Source: Melaminivora sp034675505
GTDB lineage: Bacteria > Pseudomonadota > Gammaproteobacteria > Burkholderiales > Burkholderiaceae_C
NCBI GenBank assembly: GCA_034675505.1
Contig: JAUCDD010000010.1
Span: 146,866 to 210,865 of the forward strand
Length of the DNA stretch: 64,000 bases
Direction: 5' to 3'
A program made the position numbers and the translations under genes. A model generated the notes under the pieces. The model was given only the letters and a program-made list of their open reading frames with translations, searched no databases and had not been told where the DNA came from. The first letter of the stretch is position 1. The number at the start of each line of letters is the position of its first letter. This document shows, one piece after another, positions 1 through 9,620 of this stretch.

Positions 1-2251
1 ATAATCTCCAGAGCTTTCTTAAAAACCGATGTACACCCTCAATCCCTTTGGTATCCCAAGGTTTGCTTTGCTCGATGGGGCCTAAAAACATTTCGTACAT
101 GCGAAAAGTATCTGCGCCATATTTACTTACCAAATCATCCGGATTTACGGTGTTGTATTTCGATTTGGACATCTTTTCTGTTTCCGAACCGCAGATGTAT
201 TTTCCATTTTCTAAAATGAAAGTCGCATTGGCATATTCAGGTTTGGAAGTTTTAAATTTTTCCAAATCCAACTCGAGGCCATCTACCATATTCACATCCA
301 CATGAATGGGAGTTACTTCTTCATTTTCAATCAAGCCGAAGGAAATAAATTCATTGCTATTTTTTTTGCGATACACAAACCGGCTACTTCCCTGAATCAT
401 CCCCTGATTCACTAATTTCTTAAATGGCTCATCAAAAGAAATCAAACCTCGATCATACAAAAATTTAGTCCACATGCGGCTGTACAATAAATGCCCCACG
501 GCATGCTCTGTTCCACCAATATACACATCCACTTGATTCCAATAATCGATTGCTTTTTTATCGGCAAAAGTGGTCGCATTGTGCGGATCCATAAAGCGCA
601 GAAAATACCAACTACTGCCGGCATATCCGGGCATGGTGGACGTTTCCCGTTTTCCGTTGGATACATTTACCCAATCGGTCAAATTAGAAAAGTGGGCCTT
701 CGCCATTTTTCCCCTGGACCATATTTTTCTACAAAAAGGTAATTGCAGCGGAAGTTCTTTTTCATCCAATGGAATCGCCACTCCATCGCTCCAAATAATC
801 GGGAATGGTTCGCCCCAATATCGCTGACGGCTGAAGCCAGCATCACGCATTCGATAATTCACTTTTCGTTTGCCAATCCCCATTTCTTCCACTTTATTGA
901 TGGCGACTTGAATGGCATCTTTCATTTTCATTCCGGTAAGAAAACCTGAATTTTCAAGAATAGCCTCTTTTGTAGGATTGGCTTCTATTCCTGAAAAATA
1001 ATTGCCAATAATATTGGTAATGGGAATTTCAAAATGTTGTGCAAATAAAAAATCTCTTTGATCGCCGCACGGTACGGCCATAATCGCGCCTGTACCATAT
1101 CCTGATAAAACATATTCTGCAACGTAAATCGGAATTTTTCTTCCATCGAAAGGATTGATGGCAAAGGCTCCTGTATCACAACCGGTGATTTGTTTTACTT
1201 CCGCTTGCCGCTCACGATCGCTGCGTGATTTTACATAAGTTAAATATTCGTCTATGCGTGGCTGTTGTGCTGCTGAGGTAATTGATTTTACCAATTCATG
1301 CTCAGGAGCCAATACAATAAAATCTACCCCAAAAATAGTATCTGGACGGGTGGTATAAACCGTAATTTTTTCATCGTGATTGGCAATTGAAAATAGAATT
1401 TCTGCTCCTTCGCTTTTCCCAATCCAATTGCGTTGCATTTCTTTCATCGATTCGCTGAAATTCACGGTATTCAAGCCTTCCAGCAATCGATCGGCATATT
1501 TGGTAATGCGCAAATACCATTGACGCATCTTTCTTTTTTCAACGGGATGCCCGCCTCTTTCACTTACTCCATTTACCACTTCATCATTCGCCAAAACAGT
1601 TCCTAATGCTTCGCACCAATTCACTTCTCCATAAGAAGAAAACGCCAAACGAAAATGCATCAAAATATCTTGTTGCTCATTTTCAGAAAAAGCTTTCCAT
1701 TCGGCTGCAGAAAAGGGTGTTTCCAATTCTTCATTCACAATACTGCTTCCGGAGGTTTCAAATATTTTTACTAAGGTTTCGATTGGTTCCGCGCGATTAT
1801 TTTCAGGATGAAACCAACTCTCAAAAAGTTGTAAAAAAATCCATTGTGTCCAGCGATAATAATCAGGATTGCTGGTGCGCACTTCACGACTCCAATCGTA
1901 ACAAAAACCAATTTTATTCAATTGATTTTTGAAGGTTGCAATATTTTTTTCTGTAGTTACAGCCGGATGTTGTCCGGTCTCTAAAGCGTATTGTTCGGCG
2001 GGTAAACCAAAACTGTCAAATCCCATAGGATGCAGTACATTAAAGCCTTTCAGCCTTTTGTATCGGGCATAAATATCACTCGCAATGTAGCCAAGTGGAT
2101 GCCCCACATGCAAGCCTGCGCCACTCGGATAAGGAAACATATCCAATACATAATATTTAGGTTTGGCCGGATCGAGTTTTACCTCATAAATATTTTTATC
2201 CTTCCAATATTGTTGCCATTTGGACTCTATTTCCGAAAAATTGTACTCCAT
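1..2251 (-). CDS. leuS: Leucyl-tRNA synthetase, N-terminal ~750 residues (3' end outside window)
   Basis: Charges tRNA-Leu with leucine in the cytoplasm; essential class I synthetase. The ATG at 2249-2251 opens MEYNFSEIESKWQQYWKDK, the usual LeuS N-terminus. The HIGH motif appears as HVGHPLGY near residue 48 and the KMSKS motif as EKMSKSKYN near residue 692, with the editing domain between them. The reading frame is still open and coding (RFLRKLWRL) at base 1, so the tRNA-binding C-terminus is missing only because of the window edge. Between about 685 and 750 the translation briefly becomes non-homologous; moving one frame restores VEKYGPGEK and then GEGPLSNLTDWVN, so compensating single-base indels lie there. 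The identity is certain; the exact protein sequence in that patch is not. Confidence 0.95.
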   Translation of the reverse strand, partial: MEYNFSEIESKWQQYWKDKNIYEVKLDPAKPKYYVLDMFPYPSGAGLHVGHPLGYIASDIYARYKRLKGFNVLHPMGFDSFGLPAEQYALETGQHPAVTTEKNIATFKNQLNKIGFCYDWSREVRTSNPDYYRWTQWIFLQLFESWFHPENNRAEPIETLVKIFETSGSSIVNEELETPFSAAEWKAFSENEQQDILMHFRLAFSSYGEVNWCEALGTVLANDEVVNGVSERGGHPVEKRKMRQWYLRITKYADRLLEGLNTVNFSESMKEMQRNWIGKSEGAEILFSIANHDEKITVYTTRPDTIFGVDFIVLAPEHELVKSITSAAQQPRIDEYLTYVKSRSDRERQAEVKQITGCDTGAFAINPFDGRKIPIYVAEYVLSGYGTGAIMAVPCGDQRDFLFAQHFEIPITNIIGNYFSGIEANPTKEAILENSGFLTGMKMKDAIQVAINKVEEMGIGKRKVNYRMRDAGFSRQRYWGEPFPIIWSDGVAIPLDEKELPLQLPFCRKIWSRGKMAKAHFSNLTDWVNVSNGKRETSTMPGYAGSSWYFLRFMDPHNATTFADKKAIDYWNQVDVYIGGTEHAVGHLLYSRMWTKFLYDRGLISFDEPFKKLVNQGMIQGSSRFVYRKKNSNEFISFGLIENEEVTPIHVDVNMVDGLELDLEKFKTSKPEYANATFILENGKYICGSETEKMSKSKYNTVNPDDLVSKYGADTFRMYEMFLGPIEQSKPWDTKGIEGVHRFLRKLWRL

Positions 2252-2420
2252 CAATTACTGCTCTTTTTGCCTTCCGGCCTTGGGGTTTTAATATGGTGTT
2301 GCCGCAAAAGAATAAAGAAAAAAAACGTTTGCTTTTTTATGTGAAAGAAATGTTATTGATTCAATCCTCTTTGCAGGTATGGCGGATGTAAATTACATTA
2401 GCGTACCCTTGCGGCGGGAG

Positions 2421-2428
2421 CAAAAGTA
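2421..2428 (-). promoter_or_regulatory. Candidate leuS promoter -7 box (TACTTTTG)
   Basis: The minus strand reads TACTTTTG, matching the Bacteroidota sigma-A consensus TAnnTTTG. It would give a leuS leader of about 160 nt. I did not find a convincing -33 TTG element, so this rests on the -7 box alone. Confidence 0.4.
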
Positions 2429-2496
2429 CTAAACCTCTTTAAAATGGTTTAATTTTGAAACCTCCATGTAAATACGGATAAAATTATTTTTTTGAT

Positions 2497-3376
2497 ATGG
2501 CTCAATTTGGAAAATCATCAACGAAGCGCGGCAAACCTTCATACGTTTATGCCATCATTGGAGTTTCGCTTGTTTTGTTTTTGTTTGGATTGGTAGGATG
2601 GATTTTTTTGAACATCCAGAAAACGGGTGATTATTTCAAAGAAAATATTCAATTGCACGCCTACATTTATCGCACGGCTACACCTCAGCAAATTGATTCA
2701 TTGCATCAATACATCAAATCGATTCCGTATGCGGTGAAGGTGGAATATATCACCAAAGAAAAAGCGATTGAAAAATACAATCAGGAAAATGATACGCTTT
2801 GGAAAACGCTCGCCATCAGCAATCCGCTTCCGGAAAGCATTGATTTTTATGTAAAAGCAGATTATGTAGATAAGGATAGTTTATCTATTTTGGAGAAAGA
2901 TTTAATGGGAAGATTTCCGACAGTAGTTTTGCGAATTTCAAACTCCGAAAGCCACAGTAGCGAGTGTAAGTCAATTTGTAAAAACCAGTACCCTCGTGCT
3001 TTTGGTGGTGGCCATTCTTCTTTCATTGATGGTAATTGTATCCATAGATAATACGATTCGATTGGCCATGTACAGCAATCGATTTATTATTAAAACAATG
3101 CAAATGGTCGGCGCGACACGCGGTTTTATCACAAAACCTTTGGCTACGCGAGCCGTCATCAATGGAGTGATTGCTTCAGTAATTGCGATTTTATTGATGG
3201 TTGGATTTATTTATCTCGCAGAGAAATTTGTACCTTATTTGAAAGTATTGCACGATGTTGAAAATATGATTTTGATTTTCACAGGCATCACCATTTTAGG
3301 AATCGCTATTACTGTTTTGAGTACTTATCGTTCTGCTTTGAAATATCTTAAAATGAAACTCGACGATCTATATTAG
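2497..3376 (+). CDS. ftsX: Cell division protein FtsX (ABC permease-like), frameshifted
   Basis: Inner-membrane partner of FtsE, which couples division to peptidoglycan hydrolase activation. The first part (2497 to about 2930) has a short cytoplasmic N-terminus, a membrane segment around residues 20-42 and the extracytoplasmic domain; the second part (to 3376) has the remaining membrane helices and ends KYLKMKLDDLY. The frame changes near 2926 in a TTTT run: the following frame reads VVCEFQTPKATVASVSQF and continues into the second part with no gap. Total about 292 residues, normal for the family. The order ftsX, DUF3098, uppP is a common Bacteroidota arrangement. No ftsE is adjacent, which is usual in this phylum. 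Confidence 0.92.
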
Positions 3377-3417
3377 GCCATTAATTTTTTTAGTAACATT
3401 GCACCACAAAATATTGT

Positions 3418-3699
3418 ATGTCCAAAAGAAAAACAGTTTCCACAACCAAAAAGCATGGTGAAGAAGGAAACTATGAAAACCAAAAACTTTTTACCTCCGT
3501 TAATTATAAATGGATGGGCATTGGTTTGGCATTTATTATCCTCGGATTTGTATTGATGGCCGGTGGTAAAAGCCCCGACCCTAATGTGTTTGACGAGAAT
3601 GCAGTATATGGTTTTCAAAGAATTACCTTGGCTCCTATCTTGCTTATTTTAGGTCTTTTGATAGAGGTTTATGCCATTATGAAAACCAATAAAAAGTAA
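3418..3699 (+). CDS. DUF3098 small membrane protein
   Basis: A 93-residue protein of unknown function. It has a hydrophilic Lys-rich N-terminus (about 28 residues), then two predicted membrane helices at roughly 31-50 (GIGLAFIILGFVLMAGG) and 70-87 (LAPILLILGLLIEVYAI), joined by a short loop containing PDPNVFDENAVYGFQR. Both ends are probably cytoplasmic. It lies 41 bp after ftsX and 42 bp before uppP on the same strand, the standard Bacteroidota context for this family, which suggests a link to envelope growth. The open frame is intact. Confidence 0.85.
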   Translation: MSKRKTVSTTKKHGEEGNYENQKLFTSVNYKWMGIGLAFIILGFVLMAGGKSPDPNVFDENAVYGFQRITLAPILLILGLLIEVYAIMKTNKK

Positions 3700-3741
3700 C
3701 CGAAATTTTCCATCGTTCACGTTTTTTTATCCGCCTCTTCC

Positions 3742-4536
3742 ATGACATTTGTTGAGTCAATCATTATCGCGATTGTAGAAGGTTTGACCGAGTTTTTGCC
3801 TATATCTTCTACCGGCCACATGATTATTGCAGGAAAAATTTTGGGTATTCCGGAAGATGATTTTTACAAATTATTTACGATTGCCATTCAACTCGGAGCT
3901 ATTTTGGCCGTGGTGGTTTTGTATTGGAAAAAATTCTTTGATTTCAGCAATTGGAAATTTTACCTCAAACTCTTGATAGGCGTGATTCCTGCGATTATAC
4001 TCGGTTTGCTTTTTTCAAAAAAAATTGATGCGCTACTTGAGAGTACAACCACAGTCGCGGTTTCACTTTTGCTCGGCGGTATTGTGCTTTTATTTGTTGA
4101 TAAATTATTTCAACATCCGCAGATTGAAAATGAAAAGGAACTATCGTACAAAAATTCCTTCACGATTGGCATTTGGCAATGCCTTGCCATGATACCGGGA
4201 GTGAGTCGCAGTGCGGCTTCCATCATTGGGGGTATGCAGCAAAAAATGACGAGAAGTGCTGCTGCGGAATTTTCTTTTTTCCTCGCAGTACCCACGATGC
4301 TTGCTGCCACCGGTTATAAACTGTTGAAATTTTTTATGGAGCAAGACGGATTCACCGGAGAAGAAGTCAAAATTTTAATTGTAGGAAATGTGGTCGCCTT
4401 TATCGTGGCGATGCTCGCGATTAAATTATTTATTGAATTCCTGAAAAAATATGGATTCCGTATTTGGGGAATTTACCGCATCATTTTAGGCATTGCCCTT
4501 TTAATCATGCTGTACACCGGATATTTAGCTCAGTAA
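3742..4536 (+). CDS. uppP: Undecaprenyl-diphosphatase UppP (BacA family)
   Basis: Integral membrane phosphatase that converts undecaprenyl pyrophosphate to the monophosphate lipid carrier used for peptidoglycan and O-antigen synthesis. The intact 264-residue frame has both signature regions: EGLTEFLPISSTGHM (about residues 13-27), which holds the catalytic glutamates, and PGVSRSAASIIGG (about 152-164), which holds the conserved Ser/Arg. About seven to eight hydrophobic helices are visible. The gene ends one base before the stop codon of the convergent DUF1015 gene, so there is no room for a dedicated terminator. Confidence 0.97.
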   Translation: MTFVESIIIAIVEGLTEFLPISSTGHMIIAGKILGIPEDDFYKLFTIAIQLGAILAVVVLYWKKFFDFSNWKFYLKLLIGVIPAIILGLLFSKKIDALLESTTTVAVSLLLGGIVLLFVDKLFQHPQIENEKELSYKNSFTIGIWQCLAMIPGVSRSAASIIGGMQQKMTRSAAAEFSFFLAVPTMLAATGYKLLKFFMEQDGFTGEEVKILIVGNVVAFIVAMLAIKLFIEFLKKYGFRIWGIYRIILGIALLIMLYTGYLAQ

Positions 4537-4537
4537 A

Positions 4538-5762
4538 TTATCCCACCAAATGCGTCAATAGACCATCACGCAATTTCGGTTCAAACCAAGTACTTTTTGG
4601 AGGCATCACATTTCCTGTATCTGCAATATCAAATAGTTGTTGAATAGAAACCGGATAAATGCTAAATGCAATTGCCATTTCGCCACTATCTACACGCCTT
4701 TCCAATTCTGCCATACCTCGAATGCCGCCTACAAAATCGATGCGGGTATCTGTACGCTGATCGTGAATATTTAAGATTGGTGACAATAAATTATTCTGTA
4801 AAATAGATACGTCCAATACATTCACCGGATCGGTGGCAAACGTGCCCTCGAGCGCTGCTAATCGGTACCACTGGCCATTTAGATACATGCCAAATGTATG
4901 TGGCTCTTGTGGTTTAAAAGCCTTCGGTTCTTTTACAATGGAAAAATCATTATTCAATTTATCCAAAAACTCTTCTTCTGTAAATCCATTCAGATCTTTC
5001 ACCACTCGGTTGTAATCAATGATTTGAATTTGACTTTCAGGAAAAATGGTAGTTAGGAAAAAATCGGCTTCTTTATTTTCTGCAAAATGAGCACGTGATT
5101 TTGAAGCAGATGCTGCACGATGATGACCGTCTGCAATGTAAGTGCAGTTCACTTCTTCAGCGAATAGTGCAGTGATTTCTTCGATTCTTTTTTTCATCAC
5201 TGATTACCCAAACAGCATGTTCAATATTATCTTCAGTGGTGAAATTATAAACCGGACTTTTATCGTTTTTCCATTTCGACATCAATTCATTCAATGCTTC
5301 CACATCCTTCATGGCAAGGAATACATTTCCGGTTTGCGCACCTGTCGTTTTGATGTGATTGATTCTATCTAATTCTTTTTCAGGACGCGTGTATTCATGT
5401 TTTTTTATCAAACCATTTTCATAATCGGCCACTGAACTTCCGCACACCAAACCCGTTTGGGTTCTGCCATCCATGGTGAGTTGATAAATATAATAACAAG
5501 GTTTGCTTTCTTGAAAAAGAACTGAACGGCTGATGAAAGCATCCAAATTTTCTTTGGCTTTTTGATAAACTTCCTGACTATGAATATCGATATCTGCGGA
5601 TAAATCAATTTCGCTTTTTGTGATATGCAAAAATGAATACGGATTTCCTTCGGCTTCAATCTTGGCTTCTTTGCTATTCAAAACATCATAAGGGCGCGAA
5701 GCTACTTGTCTGGCAAACTGCGGTTCGGGTCTAAGTGCCTTAAATGGTGAAATTGAAATCAT
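4538..5762 (-). CDS. DUF1015 family protein, frameshifted
   Basis: A conserved protein of about 408 residues with no established activity. It begins MISISPFKALRPEPQFARQV, typical of DUF1015, and contains the conserved patch ADGHHRAASA (about residues 203-212), which suggests a metal or nucleotide site. The frame changes in an A7 run at about 5186-5196; the two halves join as VISDEKK-IEEITALFAEEVN. In many Bacteroidota this gene is next to serC and serA. Here serC follows upstream at 147 bp but no serA lies between them. Its promoter-like box (5764-5771) touches the start codon. Confidence 0.9.
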
Positions 5763-5763
5763 A

Positions 5764-5771
5764 CAAAAATA
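5764..5771 (-). promoter_or_regulatory. TAnnTTTG box directly before the DUF1015 start
   Basis: The minus strand reads TATTTTTG and ends two bases before the ATG at 5762. Used as a sigma-A -7 box, it would yield an essentially leaderless message. The alternative is transcription from upstream and a chance match in AT-rich DNA. Confidence 0.35.
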
Positions 5772-5909
5772 TTTACCTTTTTACTTCTCTGATTGGTCAG
5801 AGGGCTGCAAATATACTCAATCAAAAACGATAAAATAAGCCAAAAATGAAGCATCGCGCTTTCAATTTAGAAAAAGCGAAGTCAAATAAAAGAAGTCTGA
5901 AAAAAATAT

Positions 5910-6977
5910 TTAACCCTGAGTTTTTTCGAATTCTCTCAATTTTTCTACAAAATGCTGCACGCTTGAAAGCGGAAGTGCATTGTAAAGCGATACTCGAAAT
6001 CCGCCGGAAAGTCGATGACCTTTGATTCCGTATAAATTATTCTTGCGAGCAAAATCAAGGAATGATTTTTCAGTTTCCGGACTGTTAGCGACAAAGCAAA
6101 CATTCATTTGGCTACGGCTGTTTTTTTCTACCGTGCCGGTGAATAAACGACTTTCATCAATCGACTGATAAAGCAATTCAGACTTTTGTTTGTTTAATTC
6201 TTCCATTGCTGCCACACCGCCATTTGCTTTCAGCCAGCGAAGTGTCAACATGGAAATATAGATCGCAAAAACCGGAGGAGTATTCAACATACTTTCGGCT
6301 TCAATATGATTTCGATAATCCATGATCGCCGGAATTGGGCGATTGATTTTTCCTAAAATATCTTTATTAACAACAATCAAATTAGTACCTGCCGCACCCA
6401 TATTTTTTTGCGCACCGGCATAGATGATATCGAATTGATTAAAATCCAATTGTCGGCTCAAAATATCACTCGACATATCAGCAACCAGCGGCACATTTAC
6501 TTTAGGAATTGAATGCCATTGCGTACCAAAAATGGTATTATTTGTAGTGATGTGAAAATATGCAGCATCATCCGGAACAGAGAAATTTTCCGGGATGTAA
6601 GAATAATTTTTATCCTTTGAAGAGCACACCACATCTACATTTCCAAAGATTTTTGCTTCTTTAATTGCTTTCGTACTCCACACTCCCGTATCAGCAATAG
6701 CCACCGATTTATTTGCATCCAAAAGATTCATGGGTATCTGCATGAATTGCACCGTAGCACCGCCGTGTAGAAATAATACTTCATGCTTTTCATCCAAGTT
6801 CATCAAGTCTTTTACTAATTGGCGCGCTTCGTCCATTACCTCTTCAAATAAAGGAGTACGATGTCCAATTTCTAAAATGGATAAACCTGAATTATTAAAA
6901 TTGATCAAACTTCGAGCGGCCTCTTCCAGCACTGTTTGTGGAAGAATAGATGGGCCGGCATTATAATTATAAATCAC
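5910..6977 (-). CDS. serC: Phosphoserine aminotransferase SerC
   Basis: PLP-dependent enzyme that converts 3-phosphohydroxypyruvate and glutamate to phosphoserine, the second step of serine synthesis; the family also serves pyridoxine synthesis. The intact 355-residue frame starts MIYNYNAGPSILPQTVLEEA (NAGPs is the family hallmark). FLHGGATVQFMQIPMNLL is the cofactor phosphate region, and AGAQKNMGAAG (about residues 191-201) carries the PLP lysine. GHRLSGGFRVSLYNA near the C-terminus is also typical. It starts 15 bp after the stop of the phospholipase-like gene, so it is probably cotranscribed with it and DUF502. Confidence 0.97.
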   Translation of the reverse strand: MIYNYNAGPSILPQTVLEEAARSLINFNNSGLSILEIGHRTPLFEEVMDEARQLVKDLMNLDEKHEVLFLHGGATVQFMQIPMNLLDANKSVAIADTGVWSTKAIKEAKIFGNVDVVCSSKDKNYSYIPENFSVPDDAAYFHITTNNTIFGTQWHSIPKVNVPLVADMSSDILSRQLDFNQFDIIYAGAQKNMGAAGTNLIVVNKDILGKINRPIPAIMDYRNHIEAESMLNTPPVFAIYISMLTLRWLKANGGVAAMEELNKQKSELLYQSIDESRLFTGTVEKNSRSQMNVCFVANSPETEKSFLDFARKNNLYGIKGHRLSGGFRVSLYNALPLSSVQHFVEKLREFEKTQG

Positions 6978-6992
6978 TTCTTACTTTTTAAA

Positions 6993-7961
6993 TTATTCCT
7001 CCTCTCTCACCTTGATGTTTGGATTTACTTTCCAATCGCTGTTGAGTTCATCTATTTCTTTCATCTCCTCTTCGGTGAATTTTTCTTTTGAAAGATCTGA
7101 AAGATCGGGCTGGCCTGCATTTACCCAAGCTGTGTACCAATAAGATGCTACGGCAAATATGGCTTGGCGCATTCTTCTTTCCACCATGCCATTCAGCATT
7201 TTATTGTAGGCAAGTGTGTAGCCCGATGAATATTGTCTGATCACGACATTGTTGCGTTTTTCAAAGGCATATTTTGTATCACCGGGAAATTTTTGTGAAA
7301 GTTCTTTTTCAAATTTCAAAACCGAATCCACGGCGAGTGAACTTTCCAATACTCTATCCCAAATAAATTTTCCGGGATCTTTGAGGTATTGAGCTTTTCC
7401 GATAAAAAAATCAAATTGCTTTTCTGCAATCAATTCCGGGATTCTACTTTCCCAAAAAGCGTGTATTCCTTTTTGATCGGTCAATTGTCCATTATGATTA
7501 TTACTCGCATGAAGCGGTACATGGGCATCAGCGATGTAGTGACCAATGTCGGCACTATTTTTTAAAATAGATGCAAAATTTTTCTGTTTAAAAGCATTTG
7601 TAAGCCGCTGTAGCATTACTTGTACGTGCCAAGGCACAATCCCATTTTCTTGAATGGTTTGCTCGCCATATTTGGCCACCGCTTCTTTATAATTGCGCGG
7701 AAGTTCCGGAAATGGATAGGTACCATAATTGTCAATATCAATAAAATGGCGCGGTCCTTCGGCAGCCACTGCATAGCGACGCTTATCCGGATCGGGTGCA
7801 TGTTCTTCCAAAAATTTAATATTGGGTTTGTATAAAACCAACATCTGTGGTGGAAGCAAAAACACGGCATAGTAATTAATCATTCTATGGCCATAAAATC
7901 CCCAGCAAAAACACTGAGAGCTCAGCGCAACAAAGCAAACAAGCAGCGTAAGTTTTTTCAA
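6993..7961 (-). CDS. Secreted zinc-dependent phospholipase C / S1-P1 nuclease-like protein
   Basis: 322 residues with an N-terminal signal peptide (MKKLTLLVCFVALSSQCFC). The mature chain would begin WGFYGHRMIN, placing a Trp and His at the very N-terminus as in trinuclear-zinc phospholipase C and S1/P1 nucleases. Further zinc-ligand candidates are EGPRHFIDID (about residue 90) and HYIADAHVPLHASNNHNG followed by GIHAFWESRIPE (about 145-185), the HxxxD...HxxxE pattern of the fold. The substrate (phospholipid or nucleic acid) cannot be told from sequence. The gene is tightly packed: 7 bp after DUF502 and 15 bp before serC. Confidence 0.85.
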   Translation of the reverse strand: MKKLTLLVCFVALSSQCFCWGFYGHRMINYYAVFLLPPQMLVLYKPNIKFLEEHAPDPDKRRYAVAAEGPRHFIDIDNYGTYPFPELPRNYKEAVAKYGEQTIQENGIVPWHVQVMLQRLTNAFKQKNFASILKNSADIGHYIADAHVPLHASNNHNGQLTDQKGIHAFWESRIPELIAEKQFDFFIGKAQYLKDPGKFIWDRVLESSLAVDSVLKFEKELSQKFPGDTKYAFEKRNNVVIRQYSSGYTLAYNKMLNGMVERRMRQAIFAVASYWYTAWVNAGQPDLSDLSKEKFTEEEMKEIDELNSDWKVNPNIKVREEE

Positions 7962-7968
7962 ATCTGAT

Positions 7969-8610
7969 TTATTTAGTCGTTTTATCGGATAAGGCAGTTT
8001 CTACAATCGCATCACCCAAAGTTGGATCTTCACCGTCTTCTACCAACCCCTGAGTAACTCCTCCACTCACAGCAAATTTCATTGCTTGCGATGAGCTGAT
8101 ACCGGGTATAGGACGGATTCGATTCTTCGGTACAATGTACACATTTCCAGCTACTGAATATGCCATTGGTAAATATACAGCCACATAGTCATTCATTCCA
8201 AAAAAACTCATTTCTTCCTGAGTAATGAATCCAACACGCCACACATCCGTATCGTCCACACAAGCTAATACATTATGAGTAAATTTCTTTTTATTACCCG
8301 CAAATGCTTCAAAAAAATCGCGTAAAAAAGAATACAGCAATTTGATACCGGGTGTCTTTTCGAGCAAACGGTTAACCAATGACAATAATCTTCCCATAAG
8401 GAAGAAAGAACTCATGTATCCAATTAATAAAATGAAGGCTACGATGATGACAAAACCCAAACCAGGTATGTCGATGACCGGCCTAAGAATACCGTCTATT
8501 TTATCAAAAATGGCATAGATAAAATAAATGGTAATCGCCACAGGACCTAATACCAACAAGCCTTGCAGAAAGTATTGCAGTACTCTTTGATACTGTATTT
8601 TTTGCTTCAT
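7969..8610 (-). CDS. DUF502 membrane protein
   Basis: 213 residues, no known activity. Two membrane helices lie near residues 14-34 (FLQGLLVLGPVAITIYFIYAI within them) and 50-72, followed by the family-typical soluble part with TPGIKLLYSFLRDFFEAF and a C-terminal region VYLPMAYSVAGNVYIVPK. It is the first gene of a compact same-strand group with the zinc phospholipase-like gene and serC. The frame is intact and starts at the ATG at 8610. Confidence 0.88.
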   Translation of the reverse strand: MKQKIQYQRVLQYFLQGLLVLGPVAITIYFIYAIFDKIDGILRPVIDIPGLGFVIIVAFILLIGYMSSFFLMGRLLSLVNRLLEKTPGIKLLYSFLRDFFEAFAGNKKKFTHNVLACVDDTDVWRVGFITQEEMSFFGMNDYVAVYLPMAYSVAGNVYIVPKNRIRPIPGISSSQAMKFAVSGGVTQGLVEDGEDPTLGDAIVETALSDKTTK

Positions 8611-8740
8611 AGTTTTTGTATTTTGATGTAAAATTAACTTTAATTAAATACCCTGATTTCGAGAACTTTGCGGTTGGGAAGATTTAGTTTTAATTGACTA
8701 AAAAAACTGTTCGAATTCGATTTTTGCAATTTATAATTTC

Positions 8741-9470
8741 ATGATTCACCAAACAAAAGGGCTTGTTTTAAAACAAATAAAATACGGTGAAACAAGTTTA
8801 ATTGTCACCATATTTACTGAGCTATTCGGCAGGCAAACTTATATCATCAATGGTGTGCGAGTGGGTGGCAAAAACAATAAAGCCAATCTTTACCAGCCGG
8901 GTTCGTTATTGGAAATGCAGGTTTATCATAATGAATTAAAAAATTTGCAACGCATTAAAGAAAGCAAATGGTCGGTATTGTACCATCATATTTTTAGTGA
9001 TGTTGTAAAAAATGGAGTGGCACTTTATATGGTAGAATTGATTTTAAAATCCGTTCAACAACCCGAAGCCAATGAGCCATTATTTGCATTCTGTGAAAAA
9101 AAGTTTGCTCGCTTTGGATGATGCTTCAGCCTATACCACCGCTCATTATCCCATATATTTTTCATTGCATCTGGCTCGAATGCTCGGATTTGAATTGCAA
9201 AATAATCACAACCAAACACAGCCTTATTTTGATATCCGGGAAGGAAGTTTTGTTGAAGAAAATTTGAATTATGACACGCTTTTATCCGTAGAATTGAGTG
9301 AACATATTTCTGAATTTCTAAGAATAAATGACCCGAAAAATTTAGAACATTTTCGAATGGCCACAAAAGTAAAAGTGCAATTACTCCGAGAGATTGAAAA
9401 ATTTTATCAATGGCATATTCCCGAGTTCGGAAAAATGAAAACAATGGAAATATTGCCGGGATTATTTTAA
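8741..9470 (+). CDS. recO: DNA repair protein RecO, frameshifted
   Basis: RecO loads RecA onto SSB-coated single strands in the RecFOR recombination pathway. The N-terminal OB-fold reads MIHQTKGLVLKQIKYGETS; the C-terminal helical part ends HIPEFGKMKTMEILPGLF. The frame breaks in the run gtgaaaaaaag around 9092-9100, where FAFCEK joins KSLLALDDASAYTTAHYP. The rebuilt protein is about 242 residues, the usual size. Bacteroidota RecO often lacks the four-Cys zinc finger, and I see none here. Confidence 0.9.
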
Positions 9471-9532
9471 AAAAAATTGAAAGAATCTAATCTTTATCAT
9501 TTCTTTCGATTTCAATTAAAATCTTTTTAGAG

Positions 9533-9540
9533 TAAATTTG
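9533..9540 (+). promoter_or_regulatory. Candidate prfA promoter -7 box (TAAATTTG)
   Basis: TAAATTTG followed by CA matches the extended Bacteroidota consensus TAnnTTTGCA. It lies 80 bp before the prfA ATG at 9621. No clear -33 element was identified. Confidence 0.5.
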
Positions 9541-9620
9541 CACCCAATCTTTTAAAAGAGGGTAAACTTTTCCACATTTCGAGGATTGTTTTTTACATTC
9601 TTAACCTATGAACCCCATTT

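Noticed and set aside
1606..1932. 108-codon plus-strand open frame
   Set aside because: It is antisense to conserved leuS sequence and its translation resembles no family.
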